Source: Methanoregula sp. (GTDB taxonomy: Archaea; Halobacteriota; Methanomicrobia; Methanomicrobiales; Methanospirillaceae). From it: DNA of 64,000 nt. Below the pieces are notes generated by a model. The model was not told the DNA's origin. It ran no database searches and was given only the letters and a program-made list of their open reading frames with translations. Within the stretch, counting starts at the first letter, position 1, and each line of letters begins with the position of its first letter. The stretch spans positions 1 to 64,000 of the forward strand of contig JAPKXY010000029.1 of the NCBI GenBank assembly GCA_026394605.1, written 5' to 3'. The translations under genes and the position numbers were made by a program. Positions 47,620 to 56,737 of this stretch are shown here, piece after piece.

Positions 47620-48210
47620 TTATTTGCCCTGGTTTGCATGCGAACGGATGGACGGGCGGGTCTTTTCGGTGCCGGTGCCCCGTGTTCCCATCCCCCTGCC
47701 TCTGCGCCCTGCAGCGGTCTTGCCACGTTCAGCGCGTCCGCGGTGGGTGCTGTTGCCCACCCACGCAAGTTTCCGGTCGCTTTTAATTGCCGGGTGATGA
47801 CCGTCCACGAGGATAACCTCGTAGTATTTCAGCTTGCCATCCTGGCCTACCCAGTAGGAGTTCAGGACTTCCATATTCGGGAAACGGCGCGATGCGCGCT
47901 CCTCGGCAATGCGCTGGAGGCTCTTTGCGGACGTGAGCCGGTTCTTACCCATGCGGGCGGACCGCCGGGCACGGACGTATCGCGAGCGCCGGCGACCGCC
48001 CCTGCGCACCTTCACGCGGGCAACGGCGATGCCCTGCTTTGCACGGAACCCGAGCGACCGTGCGCGGTCGATGCGGGTCGGATGCTCGATCCGGACGACA
48101 CTCCCCTCACGGCGCCAGACCTGCATCCGGTCCCAGAGGAGCGCCTTAACAGCACTCTTGTCAGGATTGTTCCATGCCTCCCTGACGAAGGCATACATCG
48201 ATTTGACCAT
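47620..48210 (-). CDS. rpl15e: Ribosomal protein eL15
   Basis: 196 residues, strongly basic, [19 protein letters not shown] to the C-terminal [14 protein letters not shown]. Core large-subunit protein. First gene of the supercluster eL15-rnp3-rnp2-psmA-sbds-eL43-rpoP-pcc1-pfdB. AGGTGAT stands six bases before ATG. Confidence 0.97.
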   Translation of the reverse strand: MVKSMYAFVREAWNNPDKSAVKALLWDRMQVWRREGSVVRIEHPTRIDRARSLGFRAKQGIAVARVKVRRGGRRRSRYVRARRSARMGKNRLTSAKSLQRIAEERASRRFPNMEVLNSYWVGQDGKLKYYEVILVDGHHPAIKSDRKLAWVGNSTHRGRAERGKTAAGRRGRGMGTRGTGTEKTRPSIRSHANQGK

Positions 48211-48232
48211 GTACTATCACCTTGAAGGTTCA

Positions 48233-48306
48233 GCCCGAAACGGGCCACATTCCTTTACGGGACGGATCCCATATTCCTAAATACGTTGACGGGCAGGCTA
48301 TAAAAG
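48233..48306 (-). promoter_or_regulatory. eL15 promoter and leader hairpin
   Basis: TATA box CTTTTATAG at about 48306-48298 on the minus strand, then a leader of some 60 bases with a GCCCG-TTT-CGGGC hairpin (48245-48233) ending about ten bases before the ribosome site. It may be a site of translational control of this ribosomal operon. Confidence 0.4.
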
Positions 48307-48326
48307 TGCTCGTGTCGTCTGCCACA

Positions 48327-48794
48327 TCATCTGCCCTTGTGTTTCTCAAGGACGCGGATATCCGAGATCCGGGTGACGGGATACTGCCCGTCCTTATCCT
48401 TCTCTGCCGACTTCACCATGTCCCAGATGGTGAGCAGCGCGACCGAGACGCCGGTAAGCGCTTCCATCTCGACGCCGGTCTTCCCGGTGGACTTTACCTG
48501 GACGGTCACCTCGATACATCCGTCCGGTTCCGAAAAATCAACCGTGATCGCGCTGATCGGGATCGGGTGGCACATGGGGATCAGCCGGGATGTGTCCTTG
48601 ACAGCGACTGTCGCCGCCACCCGCGCGGTCGCAAGGACGTTGCCCTTCACCACGGTCCCCTCGCGGATCGCCCGCAGCGTCCCGGCACCCAGAAATATTT
48701 TTCCGCTTGCCACCGCCACGCGTGCAACGTCGGCTTTCGCTGTCACGTCCACCATCTGGGCACGGTCATTCTTGATATGCGAGAACTCAGCCAC
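48327..48794 (-). CDS. moaC: Cyclic pyranopterin monophosphate synthase MoaC
   Basis: 155 residues. Converts the MoaA product to cPMP in molybdopterin/tungstopterin synthesis, needed for formylmethanofuran dehydrogenase. Blocks: MVDVTAKADVARVAVASG, HPIPISAITVDF, the active-site segment LIPMCHP and GVEMEALTGVSVALLTIWDM. GTG 48794 gives a family-length protein and overlaps the nnr stop by eight bases; the frame is open to 48866. Confidence 0.93.
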   Translation of the reverse strand: MAEFSHIKNDRAQMVDVTAKADVARVAVASGKIFLGAGTLRAIREGTVVKGNVLATARVAATVAVKDTSRLIPMCHPIPISAITVDFSEPDGCIEVTVQVKSTGKTGVEMEALTGVSVALLTIWDMVKSAEKDKDGQYPVTRISDIRVLEKHKGR

Positions 48795-50199
48795 GGAGAT
48801 GACCGTCCCTGAATAGTTCGGCTGGGATGCGGTCGACCAGATCAGAGGCGAGCATCCCCACCCCACGCTCCTGTTCTACCGCCATGCCCGCCCTGCCGTT
48901 CACATATGCAGCGATGCACGCTGCCTCAAACGCGGGCAGGTGACAGAGCAGGGCGCCACAAACGCCGGCGAGCACATCACCGGTGCCCCCGACAGTCATC
49001 GCAGCGCAGCCCGTCCGGTTAAAACGCACCCGCACACCGTCAGTGATCACATCGACCTGTCCTTTAAGGAGCACCGTGCCCGCGAGCTTCGCGTCCCGCG
49101 CCGCATGCGCCCGCGCAAGGGGATCACTGCCCAGGGTGGTTCCGGTAATTCTCGCGAATTCTCCGGCATGCGGAGTGTACACGGTCTCGTGCTGCCCGGT
49201 GGGCAGAGGGAGCCGCAGGGCATCGGCATCAAAGACCGCCTTTTTGCAGGATGGTGCGACAGCACAGACAACCTCGTGGCTGTCAGCGCCCAGACCGTTG
49301 CCGCAGACCACCACATCCGCTTTTTTAGCAAGTCCGGTAAGTAGTTGGATGTGCTCATTGCTGATTTTGTGCGCACCGATCGGTTCGTAGATCAGGTCAG
49401 GGATAGGTTCGAATATTGGCGATGCGATACGCACGATGTCGGCACCCGCACGCAGGGCCCCGAGTCCGGCGAGGTACGGGGCACCCTGGTACGGCCCGCC
49501 GCCGATCACGAGCACCTCGCCGCCTGCCCCTTTGTGGGCATCGCGGTGGCGCACCGGCAGCATTATAAGGTCACCTGGTCCGACGCTGCACTCCGCTTCA
49601 ACCGGAATGCCGATGTCCACCACCATGGAGCCCCCAACCTTGGCGCGGTGGAATGCACAGATCCGGTCAGCCTGCATACCGGGTGTCGGCAGGTCGGCTG
49701 CAACGACCTTTGCCTTTGACGCGTTGGCGAATTCAACGCAAGCGGCGACCGGTTCCTGCAGGGCTCCTGAAGCCCCGATACCAAGCAGCGCATCGATGAT
49801 AATATCTGCATCCTCAAACAGCCGGCGCACTCCCAGCACATCATCGCGGCACTGTACCGGAACGAGCGCGACGCGGCAGTGGGAGAGAGCAAGCAGCTGG
49901 TGTTCGCATGCCGGCGTGCGACGCGGCGGGCTGTTGATATAACAGACATCGGTGGCAACCCCATGCTGGAGATGGCGCGCAGCCACCATCCCATCTCCAC
50001 CATTGTTGCCCCTCCCGCAGAGAACGAGCACTCGCTCCGGGTGCTCACGCAGGGCGCACTCCGCGAGCGCCTTCCCGGCGCTCTCCATGAGCTGGAGCTC
50101 GTTTACTCCCAGCGCAATTGCGTTTTTGTCCACAACCCGCATGCGGGCGGGGCTGATCAGACCCCGTTCGAGAAACGCTTCAATGCCTTCACGCCTCAT
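48787..50199 (-). CDS. nnrDE: Bifunctional NAD(P)H-hydrate epimerase/dehydratase
   Basis: 470 residues. N-terminal NnrE domain (VLVLCGRGNNGGDGMVAARH) epimerises damaged NAD(P)H hydrates; C-terminal ADP-dependent dehydratase NnrD (VIGGGPYQGAPYLAGLGALR, GNGLGADS, MTVGGTGDVLAGVCGALL) restores NAD(P)H. Its end overlaps moaC, so both genes form one unit. Confidence 0.95.
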   Translation of the reverse strand: MRREGIEAFLERGLISPARMRVVDKNAIALGVNELQLMESAGKALAECALREHPERVLVLCGRGNNGGDGMVAARHLQHGVATDVCYINSPPRRTPACEHQLLALSHCRVALVPVQCRDDVLGVRRLFEDADIIIDALLGIGASGALQEPVAACVEFANASKAKVVAADLPTPGMQADRICAFHRAKVGGSMVVDIGIPVEAECSVGPGDLIMLPVRHRDAHKGAGGEVLVIGGGPYQGAPYLAGLGALRAGADIVRIASPIFEPIPDLIYEPIGAHKISNEHIQLLTGLAKKADVVVCGNGLGADSHEVVCAVAPSCKKAVFDADALRLPLPTGQHETVYTPHAGEFARITGTTLGSDPLARAHAARDAKLAGTVLLKGQVDVITDGVRVRFNRTGCAAMTVGGTGDVLAGVCGALLCHLPAFEAACIAAYVNGRAGMAVEQERGVGMLASDLVDRIPAELFRDGHLRG

Positions 50200-50244
50200 T
50201 GCCAGTACAATTCATGTGTATGAACGTCCCTAATAATATGCAGG

Positions 50245-51645
50245 ATGGGTTTTTGCGATGATGTACAGGCTGCTGCGGAGACGATTTCAGCGGCAGGAAA
50301 CATAACCATCATCTCCCATATCGATGCCGATGGCATCGCAAGCGAGACAATTCTCTCACAGGCTGTTGCCCGCGCTGAAATCCCCCACCGTTCTGTCTTT
50401 GTCCGGCAGCTGGAACCACTCACCATGCCACAGGTGCCGGATGACGATTCATTCAAGATCTTTACCGATCTTGGCGCCGGTCAGCAGAACCTGCTGGAAG
50501 AACGGGGGCTTTCTGAAAGGGATGTGCTGATCATCGACCACCATATAAGCCAGCCATGCAGCCGGCAGTACCTCCAGGTAAACTGCCTGCCCTATGGTCA
50601 TATGCGGATGAGCGCCGCAGGTATCGCGTACCTGATCGCAAAGGCGATGAATGCCGCAAATACTGACCTTGCCAAGACTGCGATCATCGGCAATGTGGGG
50701 GACATGATGGCGCGGGAAACGTGCGGCCTTGTCGGGCTCGCACGCGATGTGATTGTACAGGACGGCGTACGGCACCGGAATGTGGAGGTGCGCAAACGTG
50801 ATCTCAACTGCTACGGCACCGCGACCCGCCCGCTCTACCTCTCGCTTGCCTACAACGATGACCCCTTTATCAGGGGGATCAGCAACAATCCCGAGGGGGC
50901 AAAGCAGTTCCTGCGCCAGCTCGGGATCCGGCAGCAGACTGCCGACGGGCGCTGGCTCGTTTGGGAGGAGATGTTGCAGGAAGACCGGCGCACCATCATT
51001 TCCGCGCTTGCCGAGCAACTGATCGCCCATGGCGAATCCGTCAGCCGTCTCCTCGCCGAAACCTATCACTTTCCCGATGAGCCCGCCCGAACCCCGCTGC
51101 GCAATGCACAGGAGTACGCGACGCTCCTGAATGCCTGCGGCAGGTGGGCGCGTCCGCAGGTCGGAGGTGCAATACTCAGGGGCGACCGGGGCAGCTCCTA
51201 CCGCGAGGCGGAACGCATGCTGGCAAACCACCGTGCGATCATCCGCGACCTGCTCGGGTACATTCTGGATACCGGTGTGACCCAGCTCGAATGGGTCCAG
51301 TATCTCCATGTCGGAGCCAGATATCCTGATACTATCGTGGGCATTGGAGCAGGCATGGCGCTCTCGAAACTTGACAGTGCAAAACCGATCCTCATCATGT
51401 GCTCGGTACCCGAAGACCCCAACCTGACCAAAGTTTCGATGCGCACGACCGACCGTGTCGTGGGTCGTGGTGTCGATCTCCAGCAGGCGCTCAGCGCTGC
51501 TTCAGCAGAGTACGGCGGCGGGGGCGGGGGGCATAAAATTGCAGCGGGCGCGTATATCCCCAGAGAAGCGGAACAGGAGTTTGTGGTCCGTGTCAACAAA
51601 ATACTCGGAGAACAGTTTGGTGCGGCGGGTCCAGACCATCGCTGA
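50245..51645 (+). CDS. recJ: Archaeal RecJ-like DHH exonuclease
   Basis: 466 residues. DHH motifs: ISHIDADGIASETI, FTDLGAGQQ, IIDHHIS and IIGNVGDMMA; DHHA1 part GGGGGGHKIAAGAYIP. Archaeal RecJ/GAN proteins degrade single-stranded DNA or RNA and bind the replication machinery (GINS). First gene of an operon with PUA, nac and trmI genes. Confidence 0.93.
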   Translation: MGFCDDVQAAAETISAAGNITIISHIDADGIASETILSQAVARAEIPHRSVFVRQLEPLTMPQVPDDDSFKIFTDLGAGQQNLLEERGLSERDVLIIDHHISQPCSRQYLQVNCLPYGHMRMSAAGIAYLIAKAMNAANTDLAKTAIIGNVGDMMARETCGLVGLARDVIVQDGVRHRNVEVRKRDLNCYGTATRPLYLSLAYNDDPFIRGISNNPEGAKQFLRQLGIRQQTADGRWLVWEEMLQEDRRTIISALAEQLIAHGESVSRLLAETYHFPDEPARTPLRNAQEYATLLNACGRWARPQVGGAILRGDRGSSYREAERMLANHRAIIRDLLGYILDTGVTQLEWVQYLHVGARYPDTIVGIGAGMALSKLDSAKPILIMCSVPEDPNLTKVSMRTTDRVVGRGVDLQQALSAASAEYGGGGGGHKIAAGAYIPREAEQEFVVRVNKILGEQFGAAGPDHR

Positions 51646-52066
51646 CTATCAGTTCGGTGGTCTGGTCGGAACAGGACTCTTTCCCGACGGATGCGAGTTC
51701 ATCCTCTCCACGACAGGGCGCATCCGCCAGATCCTCTTTGAGGGGCGGCGTCTTGCAACCGTGCGGGCGCAGGATGGCAGGCTCACGCTGGGCATCGAGG
51801 GAGCCCGGCGCCTGCATGCGATCCTTACCGCACCGCACTACCGCGTTGTGATCCGCGATGATGTGGCGGAATTCGTATCAGGAGGAAAAAACACTTTTGC
51901 AAAACATGTCATTGCTGTCGATCCCGCGATCCGCGCCGGAGACGAGGTGCTGGTAGTCGCGGGCGGTGATCAGCTGGTCGCATGCGGTGTCGCCATACTC
52001 TCGGGAGATGAGATGCTGGCATTTAATTACGGTGGAGCAGTAAAAGTACGGCAGGGGAGTGCGTAA
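51620..52066 (+). CDS. PUA-domain protein
   Basis: About 148 residues ending in a PUA RNA-binding domain (HVIAVDPAIRAGDEVLVVAG, LAFNYGGAVKVRQG). N-terminal part resembles archaeosine-transglycosylase-associated PUA proteins (GRIRQILFEGRRLATVRAQDG). Starts within recJ: GTG 51620, or TTG 51617 which is better spaced from GGAG 51607. Followed by nac after one base. Confidence 0.85.
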   Translation: MRRVQTIADYQFGGLVGTGLFPDGCEFILSTTGRIRQILFEGRRLATVRAQDGRLTLGIEGARRLHAILTAPHYRVVIRDDVAEFVSGGKNTFAKHVIAVDPAIRAGDEVLVVAGGDQLVACGVAILSGDEMLAFNYGGAVKVRQGSA

Positions 52067-52067
52067 C

Positions 52068-52412
52068 ATGTTACCAGGAAACGTGAACCCGCGGCAGATG
52101 AAGGCGATGATGAAGAAGCTCGGCATGAGTGTCGAACAGATCGAGGACGTGAAGGAAATCGTCATCAAAACCGCAAAAGGCAACTACATCTTTAGCGGAG
52201 CGGAGGTGACCGCCATGACGATGCAGGGCGTTACGACATACCAGATCGTGGGGGAACCTCGCTTTGAAGAGCCAGTACCCGAGATCCCGGTCGACGATGT
52301 CGTGATGGTCGCGTCACAGGCAGGTGTCGCAGAAGATGCAGCGAAAGCCGCTCTTGTGGCAACCCGCGGGGATATTGCAGAAGCGATCCTGCGCCTCTCG
52401 AAGCATGATTGA
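52068..52412 (+). CDS. nac: Nascent polypeptide-associated complex protein
   Basis: 114 residues. N-terminal NAC domain (MLPGNVNPRQMKAMMKKLGM, EIVIKTAKGNYIFSGAEV) and C-terminal UBA domain (VMVASQAGVAEDAAKAAL). Homodimer at the ribosome exit tunnel. GGGGAGTG precedes the start. Confidence 0.96.
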   Translation: MLPGNVNPRQMKAMMKKLGMSVEQIEDVKEIVIKTAKGNYIFSGAEVTAMTMQGVTTYQIVGEPRFEEPVPEIPVDDVVMVASQAGVAEDAAKAALVATRGDIAEAILRLSKHD

Positions 52413-53130
52413 GCACAACGACCGCGTTCTCCTCGTGGGAGAAGGACGGGAATATTATATACGGGCTGGTGCGGGAATACTCTCCACGGACAAAGGGCAG
52501 GTCGACCTTGCGCTCCTCGTTGGTGCACATGCGGGAGACACTATCGAGAGCCACAATGGTGCACGGTTCATGGTGCGGATTCCCCGGCCGACCGATTTCT
52601 TTATGCACGCAAAGCGCTCCGGTGCCCCGATGCTTCCCAAGGACATCGGGTTTGTGATTTCATCTACCGGTATGAACCGGAATGATGCGGTGCTTGATGC
52701 GGGAACCGGCAATGGCATCGCCGCCATCTATTTTGGGGGGATCGCCCGCACGGTCACCAGTTTCGAGATCCGTGAAGAATTCGCCGCGCTCGCACAAAAA
52801 AACATTCGGGATGCCCGTCTCGAAAATGTCGAGGTGGTAGCCGCTGATATGCTCACCGCCAAAGGCAGGTACGATATCGTAAACCTTGATATGCAGATCG
52901 AAGCCGCCCATATAGAGAATGCATACAGTCTGCTATGCGTTGGCGGCTATCTTGCCTGCTATACCCCATTTCTCGAGCAGATGGCGGTGGTGGTGGACAG
53001 TGCACAGGATCGTTTTTCCGAAGTTCATACCCATGAGCTGATCGATCGTGAGATGACCCGGTCGAAACGTGGCACGCGGCCGTCAACCAGCGTCTGCCAC
53101 TCCGGCTACGTCACGATCGCACGAAAATAG
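52405..53130 (+). CDS. trmI: tRNA (adenine-N1)-methyltransferase TrmI
   Basis: 241 residues. SAM-binding motif I VLDAGTGNGIAAIYFG, acidic loop VEVVAADML and motif IV VNLDMQ. N-terminal RIPRPTDFFMHAKRSGAPMLPKD is typical of the m1A57/58 enzyme. ATG 52405 overlaps the nac stop by eight bases. Confidence 0.93.
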   Translation: MIEHNDRVLLVGEGREYYIRAGAGILSTDKGQVDLALLVGAHAGDTIESHNGARFMVRIPRPTDFFMHAKRSGAPMLPKDIGFVISSTGMNRNDAVLDAGTGNGIAAIYFGGIARTVTSFEIREEFAALAQKNIRDARLENVEVVAADMLTAKGRYDIVNLDMQIEAAHIENAYSLLCVGGYLACYTPFLEQMAVVVDSAQDRFSEVHTHELIDREMTRSKRGTRPSTSVCHSGYVTIARK

Positions 53131-53133
53131 TAT

Positions 53134-54561
53134 TCAGGCAATCGGGTGGCTGTTCCTGTCACCCCGCCCAATCCCTTTGTAGATAAAACCCAGCGAAATG
53201 AACTCATCGGGGTCAATCATGTTGCGTCCATCAATAATAACCGGGTGCTCATAATTTGACAGCGATTTAATTCGTTCCGGATCGAGGTTACGGTACGCTT
53301 TGTGTGCGGTGAAGAGTGCAATCGCATTCGCGTCCCTGATCACATCGTCAATGTCAGAAAAAACCTGTACATCGGGATCGCTGGTTACGCAGGGATCGTG
53401 TACCACAATGTCAGCACCCGCTTCAAGAAGGAGCGTGCGGTACACTCCAGACGGGGTGTTGCGGGTATCATCAGATTCAGCAAGAAATGCCCAGCCAAGG
53501 AGCGCGATCTTCGCACCTCTCGGGCCCTTGTGGATCCGTTTCAACCCATCGACCGTGAGGTGGAACATGTGGGTTGGCATGAAGTCATTGATCGTCCGTG
53601 CCAGAACAAAGAGTGAGCGTTCATTTGGCGGATAATCAAGGGTTCCTTTTCCCAGCACCTGTGCGCCCCGTTCGAGATGGTAGGTATCCTTGGTCAGGCA
53701 ATGCCCCCCGACACCGGCTCCCGGGTACAGCAGGGCCCGGGTGATGCCCTCTCCTTTCAGGGTGTCGATGCCGGCCCTTACATCGTAGACATTGACACCC
53801 ATCGCCTCACAGTACAGCGCGAGTTCATTGATCGCGGCAATCTGGAGGTCGCGCAACGTATTTTCCGCTGTCTTGGTGACCTCCGCAGCCCGTGCGGTCA
53901 TAGGGACGATTTTTCCGGTGGTGAGGACCGGTATATAGAGCTCGGCCGCCCGCCGAGTGCTTGCCTCATCAATCCCCCCGATAATCCGGTCGTGCTCGCG
54001 GATGTTTTTGATCAACCTGCCCGCCATCACCCGCTCCGGTGCATGGGCAAGGGCGAAGTCCTTACCGGCTACAAGACCTGATTCCTGTTCAAGAATCCCG
54101 CGGGCGAATCCCTCTGTTGTCCCCGGGGTGACCGTAGACTCCAGCACAACGAGTGTGCCATGGGTGATATACCTGCCGACCTGGGAGAGTGCTTCTGCAA
54201 GCGCGGTAAAATCCGGGATCAGGTCATCCCTGTTTTGAAACGGGGTCTGGATCGCGAGGGTGACCGCATCGAGCATGGCAATCTTTGAGAAGTCAGTTGT
54301 GCAGGTGAATTTACCCATGGAAACGACCTTCCTGAGAAGGTCCGCAAGGCCCGGCTCATCACCCTTCATCGGGGACTCCCCTCTGTTCAGCATCGCGATC
54401 TTGTAACCTGACGAGGAGGATTCGCGCTGGAACCCGTACACACAATCAAACCGCGGCGATGCAGCAAAAAGGGCAGCAGCGGGGATGCCGACATACCCCA
54501 TACCGACAACACCAATTTTTTTGATCGGTCCCCTCTGCCTGAAAAGAGAAAGCAGTGTCAT
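53134..54561 (-). CDS. wecC: Nucleotide-sugar dehydrogenase (UDP-HexNAc type)
   Basis: 475 residues. N-terminal Rossmann loop IGVVGMGYVGIPAAALFA, middle block LESTVTPGTTEGFARGI, catalytic Cys in YPGAGVGGHCLTKDTYHL, and a C-terminal UDP-binding domain (IALLGWAFLAESDDTRNTPS). Oxidises the C6 hydroxyl of a UDP-acetamido sugar to the uronate. With the two genes upstream it fits synthesis of UDP-GlcNAc3NAcA or a similar diacetamido uronate for N-glycans. Which UDP-sugar is used is inferred. Confidence 0.88.
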   Translation of the reverse strand: MTLLSLFRQRGPIKKIGVVGMGYVGIPAAALFAASPRFDCVYGFQRESSSSGYKIAMLNRGESPMKGDEPGLADLLRKVVSMGKFTCTTDFSKIAMLDAVTLAIQTPFQNRDDLIPDFTALAEALSQVGRYITHGTLVVLESTVTPGTTEGFARGILEQESGLVAGKDFALAHAPERVMAGRLIKNIREHDRIIGGIDEASTRRAAELYIPVLTTGKIVPMTARAAEVTKTAENTLRDLQIAAINELALYCEAMGVNVYDVRAGIDTLKGEGITRALLYPGAGVGGHCLTKDTYHLERGAQVLGKGTLDYPPNERSLFVLARTINDFMPTHMFHLTVDGLKRIHKGPRGAKIALLGWAFLAESDDTRNTPSGVYRTLLLEAGADIVVHDPCVTSDPDVQVFSDIDDVIRDANAIALFTAHKAYRNLDPERIKSLSNYEHPVIIDGRNMIDPDEFISLGFIYKGIGRGDRNSHPIA

Positions 54562-54579
54562 AGAACGCTCACCAACAGA

Positions 54580-55491
54580 TTAACAGAATCCTGACCGGAT
54601 TGTCTCGCAGACCTCGAGATTGCGGATCGCCTGTCCGGGGGTGATCGGGAAGGGGCGCCCGGACATCGCGCACTCAACAAAGGTCGCCAGTTCGAGTTTC
54701 AAGGGCTCAAGCTTGTTCACCATCACCTTCTCGATTATGTTCTCCTGCACATATCGCTCATCCTCCACCTGATACCGCCCCGGCTTGCGGTAGATCGTTA
54801 TTTCCTGCGTCATGAAGTCACCTTCTATGGTGAACTCTTCCTGCTCGATATAGAAGAGCCGGATTTTTTTGGAGGATTTCCTGCTTGCAGAGAGAGCTAC
54901 AGGAATGCGTCCGCACTTCATAAGCACGCTGCAGACATCTGCATTGCCGACGGTAAATATGTCGCAGGGAATGGTTTTGAATAAGATGTTCTGGAGGATG
55001 TCGATGTCATGGATCATCAGGTCTTCTACAACGGTACTGCCCTTCACCCGCGCCGATGCGGGGTTGTGCCGTTTCATTTCGACATACAAGGGTTGTTCGA
55101 CAATCTTTTTAATCTCCCCCACGATCGGGTTGAACCGCTCGATATGACCAACACCGACTGTAATGCCATCCGGCGCCTTTTTCACCAGCTCCTTTGCTTC
55201 GTCTGATGTGGCGCAGATCGGTTTTTCGATAAGGACCGCACACCGTGCTGCAAACGCCTTTTCAGCAATCCCGGCATGATGCTGTGTTGGCACACAGATG
55301 CTGGTGGCATCCACATGACTCAGGAGTTCTTCAACAGAACCATAGACGTTCGCGCCGTGCCGCCCTCCAATCTCTTCAGCGGCTTTCCGGTTGACATCAA
55401 AAACAGCAACCGAATCGACGCTCTTTAATTCGGAATAGACACGGACATGATTTCTCCCCATCGTTCCGACACCGATCACGCCGACGTCCAT
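54580..55491 (-). CDS. Gfo/Idh/MocA oxidoreductase, sugar-3-dehydrogenase type
   Basis: 303 residues. NAD-binding loop GVIGVGTMGRNHVRVYSEL, EKPICATSDEA and VGHIERFNPIVGE. Homologues oxidise the C3 hydroxyl of UDP-GlcNAc ahead of transamination. The start abuts the aminotransferase stop, and the dehydrogenase follows 18 bases later, so the three form an operon. Confidence 0.9.
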   Translation of the reverse strand: MDVGVIGVGTMGRNHVRVYSELKSVDSVAVFDVNRKAAEEIGGRHGANVYGSVEELLSHVDATSICVPTQHHAGIAEKAFAARCAVLIEKPICATSDEAKELVKKAPDGITVGVGHIERFNPIVGEIKKIVEQPLYVEMKRHNPASARVKGSTVVEDLMIHDIDILQNILFKTIPCDIFTVGNADVCSVLMKCGRIPVALSASRKSSKKIRLFYIEQEEFTIEGDFMTQEITIYRKPGRYQVEDERYVQENIIEKVMVNKLEPLKLELATFVECAMSGRPFPITPGQAIRNLEVCETIRSGFC

Positions 55492-56583
55492 CTATCCCAC
55501 CCTATTAATTGTTTCACAGATATAGGCAAGTTCCTTCCCGTCAAGCAGGGGGTTGACGGGCAGGGAGAGGACACAGGAGCTCAGTTTTGTAGAGACCGGG
55601 CAGGGATCGGGGTTGTTTTCGAGCCCGTACATTGGCTGGCGGTGGATGGGCAGGGGGTAATGCACTGCAGTGCCGATCCCCTTTGCTTTCAGGAGGTCGA
55701 TAAATTCGTTGCGTTTCATCGGAAATTCTTCCGTAAGCCGGATGACATACTGGTGAAATACATGGAAAACACCGCTTGTCACAGCCGGCGGAATAATACC
55801 CCTGCACCGGATATTCGCCGTCAGGTATTCGGCATTCTTGCGCCTCCGTGAATTGAATTTTTCCAGCTTTTTGAGTTGGACAAGCCCGATGGCAGCCGAT
55901 ATATCGGTCATGCGGTAGTTGTAGCCGAGGCGGGTATGAAGGTATTTCTCAATCTGACCGTGGTTGATGATCTGACGGAGGCGTTCGGCGAAAGCCTTTT
56001 CGCTCGTTGTCACCATCCCGCCCTCACCCGTGATCATGTTCTTGGTTGCGTAAAACGAGAAACACCCGAAGTGCCCCAATCCACCCACCCGCGCACCGTT
56101 GGAAAGCGCTCCGTGTGCCTGTGCCGCGTCCTCGATAAGCGTCAGGTTATGACTCTCGCAGACCCGCTGCACCCCTGTTACATCGAATGGCTGACCGAAA
56201 AGGTGGACACCGATCACCGCCTTTGTTTTCGGCGTGACCCGCTCTTCGATCTGAATGGGGTTGATATTGAATGTCTGTTCATCCACATCACAGAAGACCG
56301 GGGTTGCGCCACACATGGATACGCTGCTTGCAGTTGCTACAAATGAGAACGCCGGCACAATCACTTCATCGCCATGCCCGATACCTGCCGCGAGCAGGGC
56401 TGCATGGAGTGCCGATGTGCCGTTGCTGGTGGCGACTGCATGGGTTGTCTGGCAGAGATCAGCAAACGCCTGCTCGAACTCGGCGACCTTCTCACCCTGC
56501 GCGATCATACCGGATTTGAGTACTTCACTGACTGCAGTGATCTCCTCATAACCAATGATGGGTCTCGCGATTGGGATATGCAC
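55492..56583 (-). CDS. DegT/DnrJ/EryC1/StrS aminotransferase
   Basis: 363 residues. PLP enzyme starting IPIARPIIGYEEITAVSEVL; the PLP lysine lies in FYATKNMITGEGG, with EDAAQAHGA (Asp) before it. Aminates a 3-keto nucleotide sugar, as WbpE-type enzymes do. First gene of the sugar operon. The N-acetyltransferase needed to finish a 3-acetamido sugar is not in this window. Confidence 0.92.
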   Translation of the reverse strand: MHIPIARPIIGYEEITAVSEVLKSGMIAQGEKVAEFEQAFADLCQTTHAVATSNGTSALHAALLAAGIGHGDEVIVPAFSFVATASSVSMCGATPVFCDVDEQTFNINPIQIEERVTPKTKAVIGVHLFGQPFDVTGVQRVCESHNLTLIEDAAQAHGALSNGARVGGLGHFGCFSFYATKNMITGEGGMVTTSEKAFAERLRQIINHGQIEKYLHTRLGYNYRMTDISAAIGLVQLKKLEKFNSRRRKNAEYLTANIRCRGIIPPAVTSGVFHVFHQYVIRLTEEFPMKRNEFIDLLKAKGIGTAVHYPLPIHRQPMYGLENNPDPCPVSTKLSSCVLSLPVNPLLDGKELAYICETINRVG

Positions 56584-56737
56584 AGTCTTCTCCCTCTTGC
56601 ATTAAGGAAAGTGTACATTAACGTTTTCACGGATGGGATAATATCATTCCTGTCAGCAGAACGGGTGGCAGGAGGCACCCGAAAGCTAGGTAATATCGCA
56701 CGCGCTAACTATGTACAACAGAGGGAATTATGGAGGA

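Noticed and set aside
47095-48225. 376-codon plus-strand frame antisense to rnp3 and eL15
   Set aside because: Shadow of two secure genes; translation is rich in His/Pro/Arg as usual for antisense frames.
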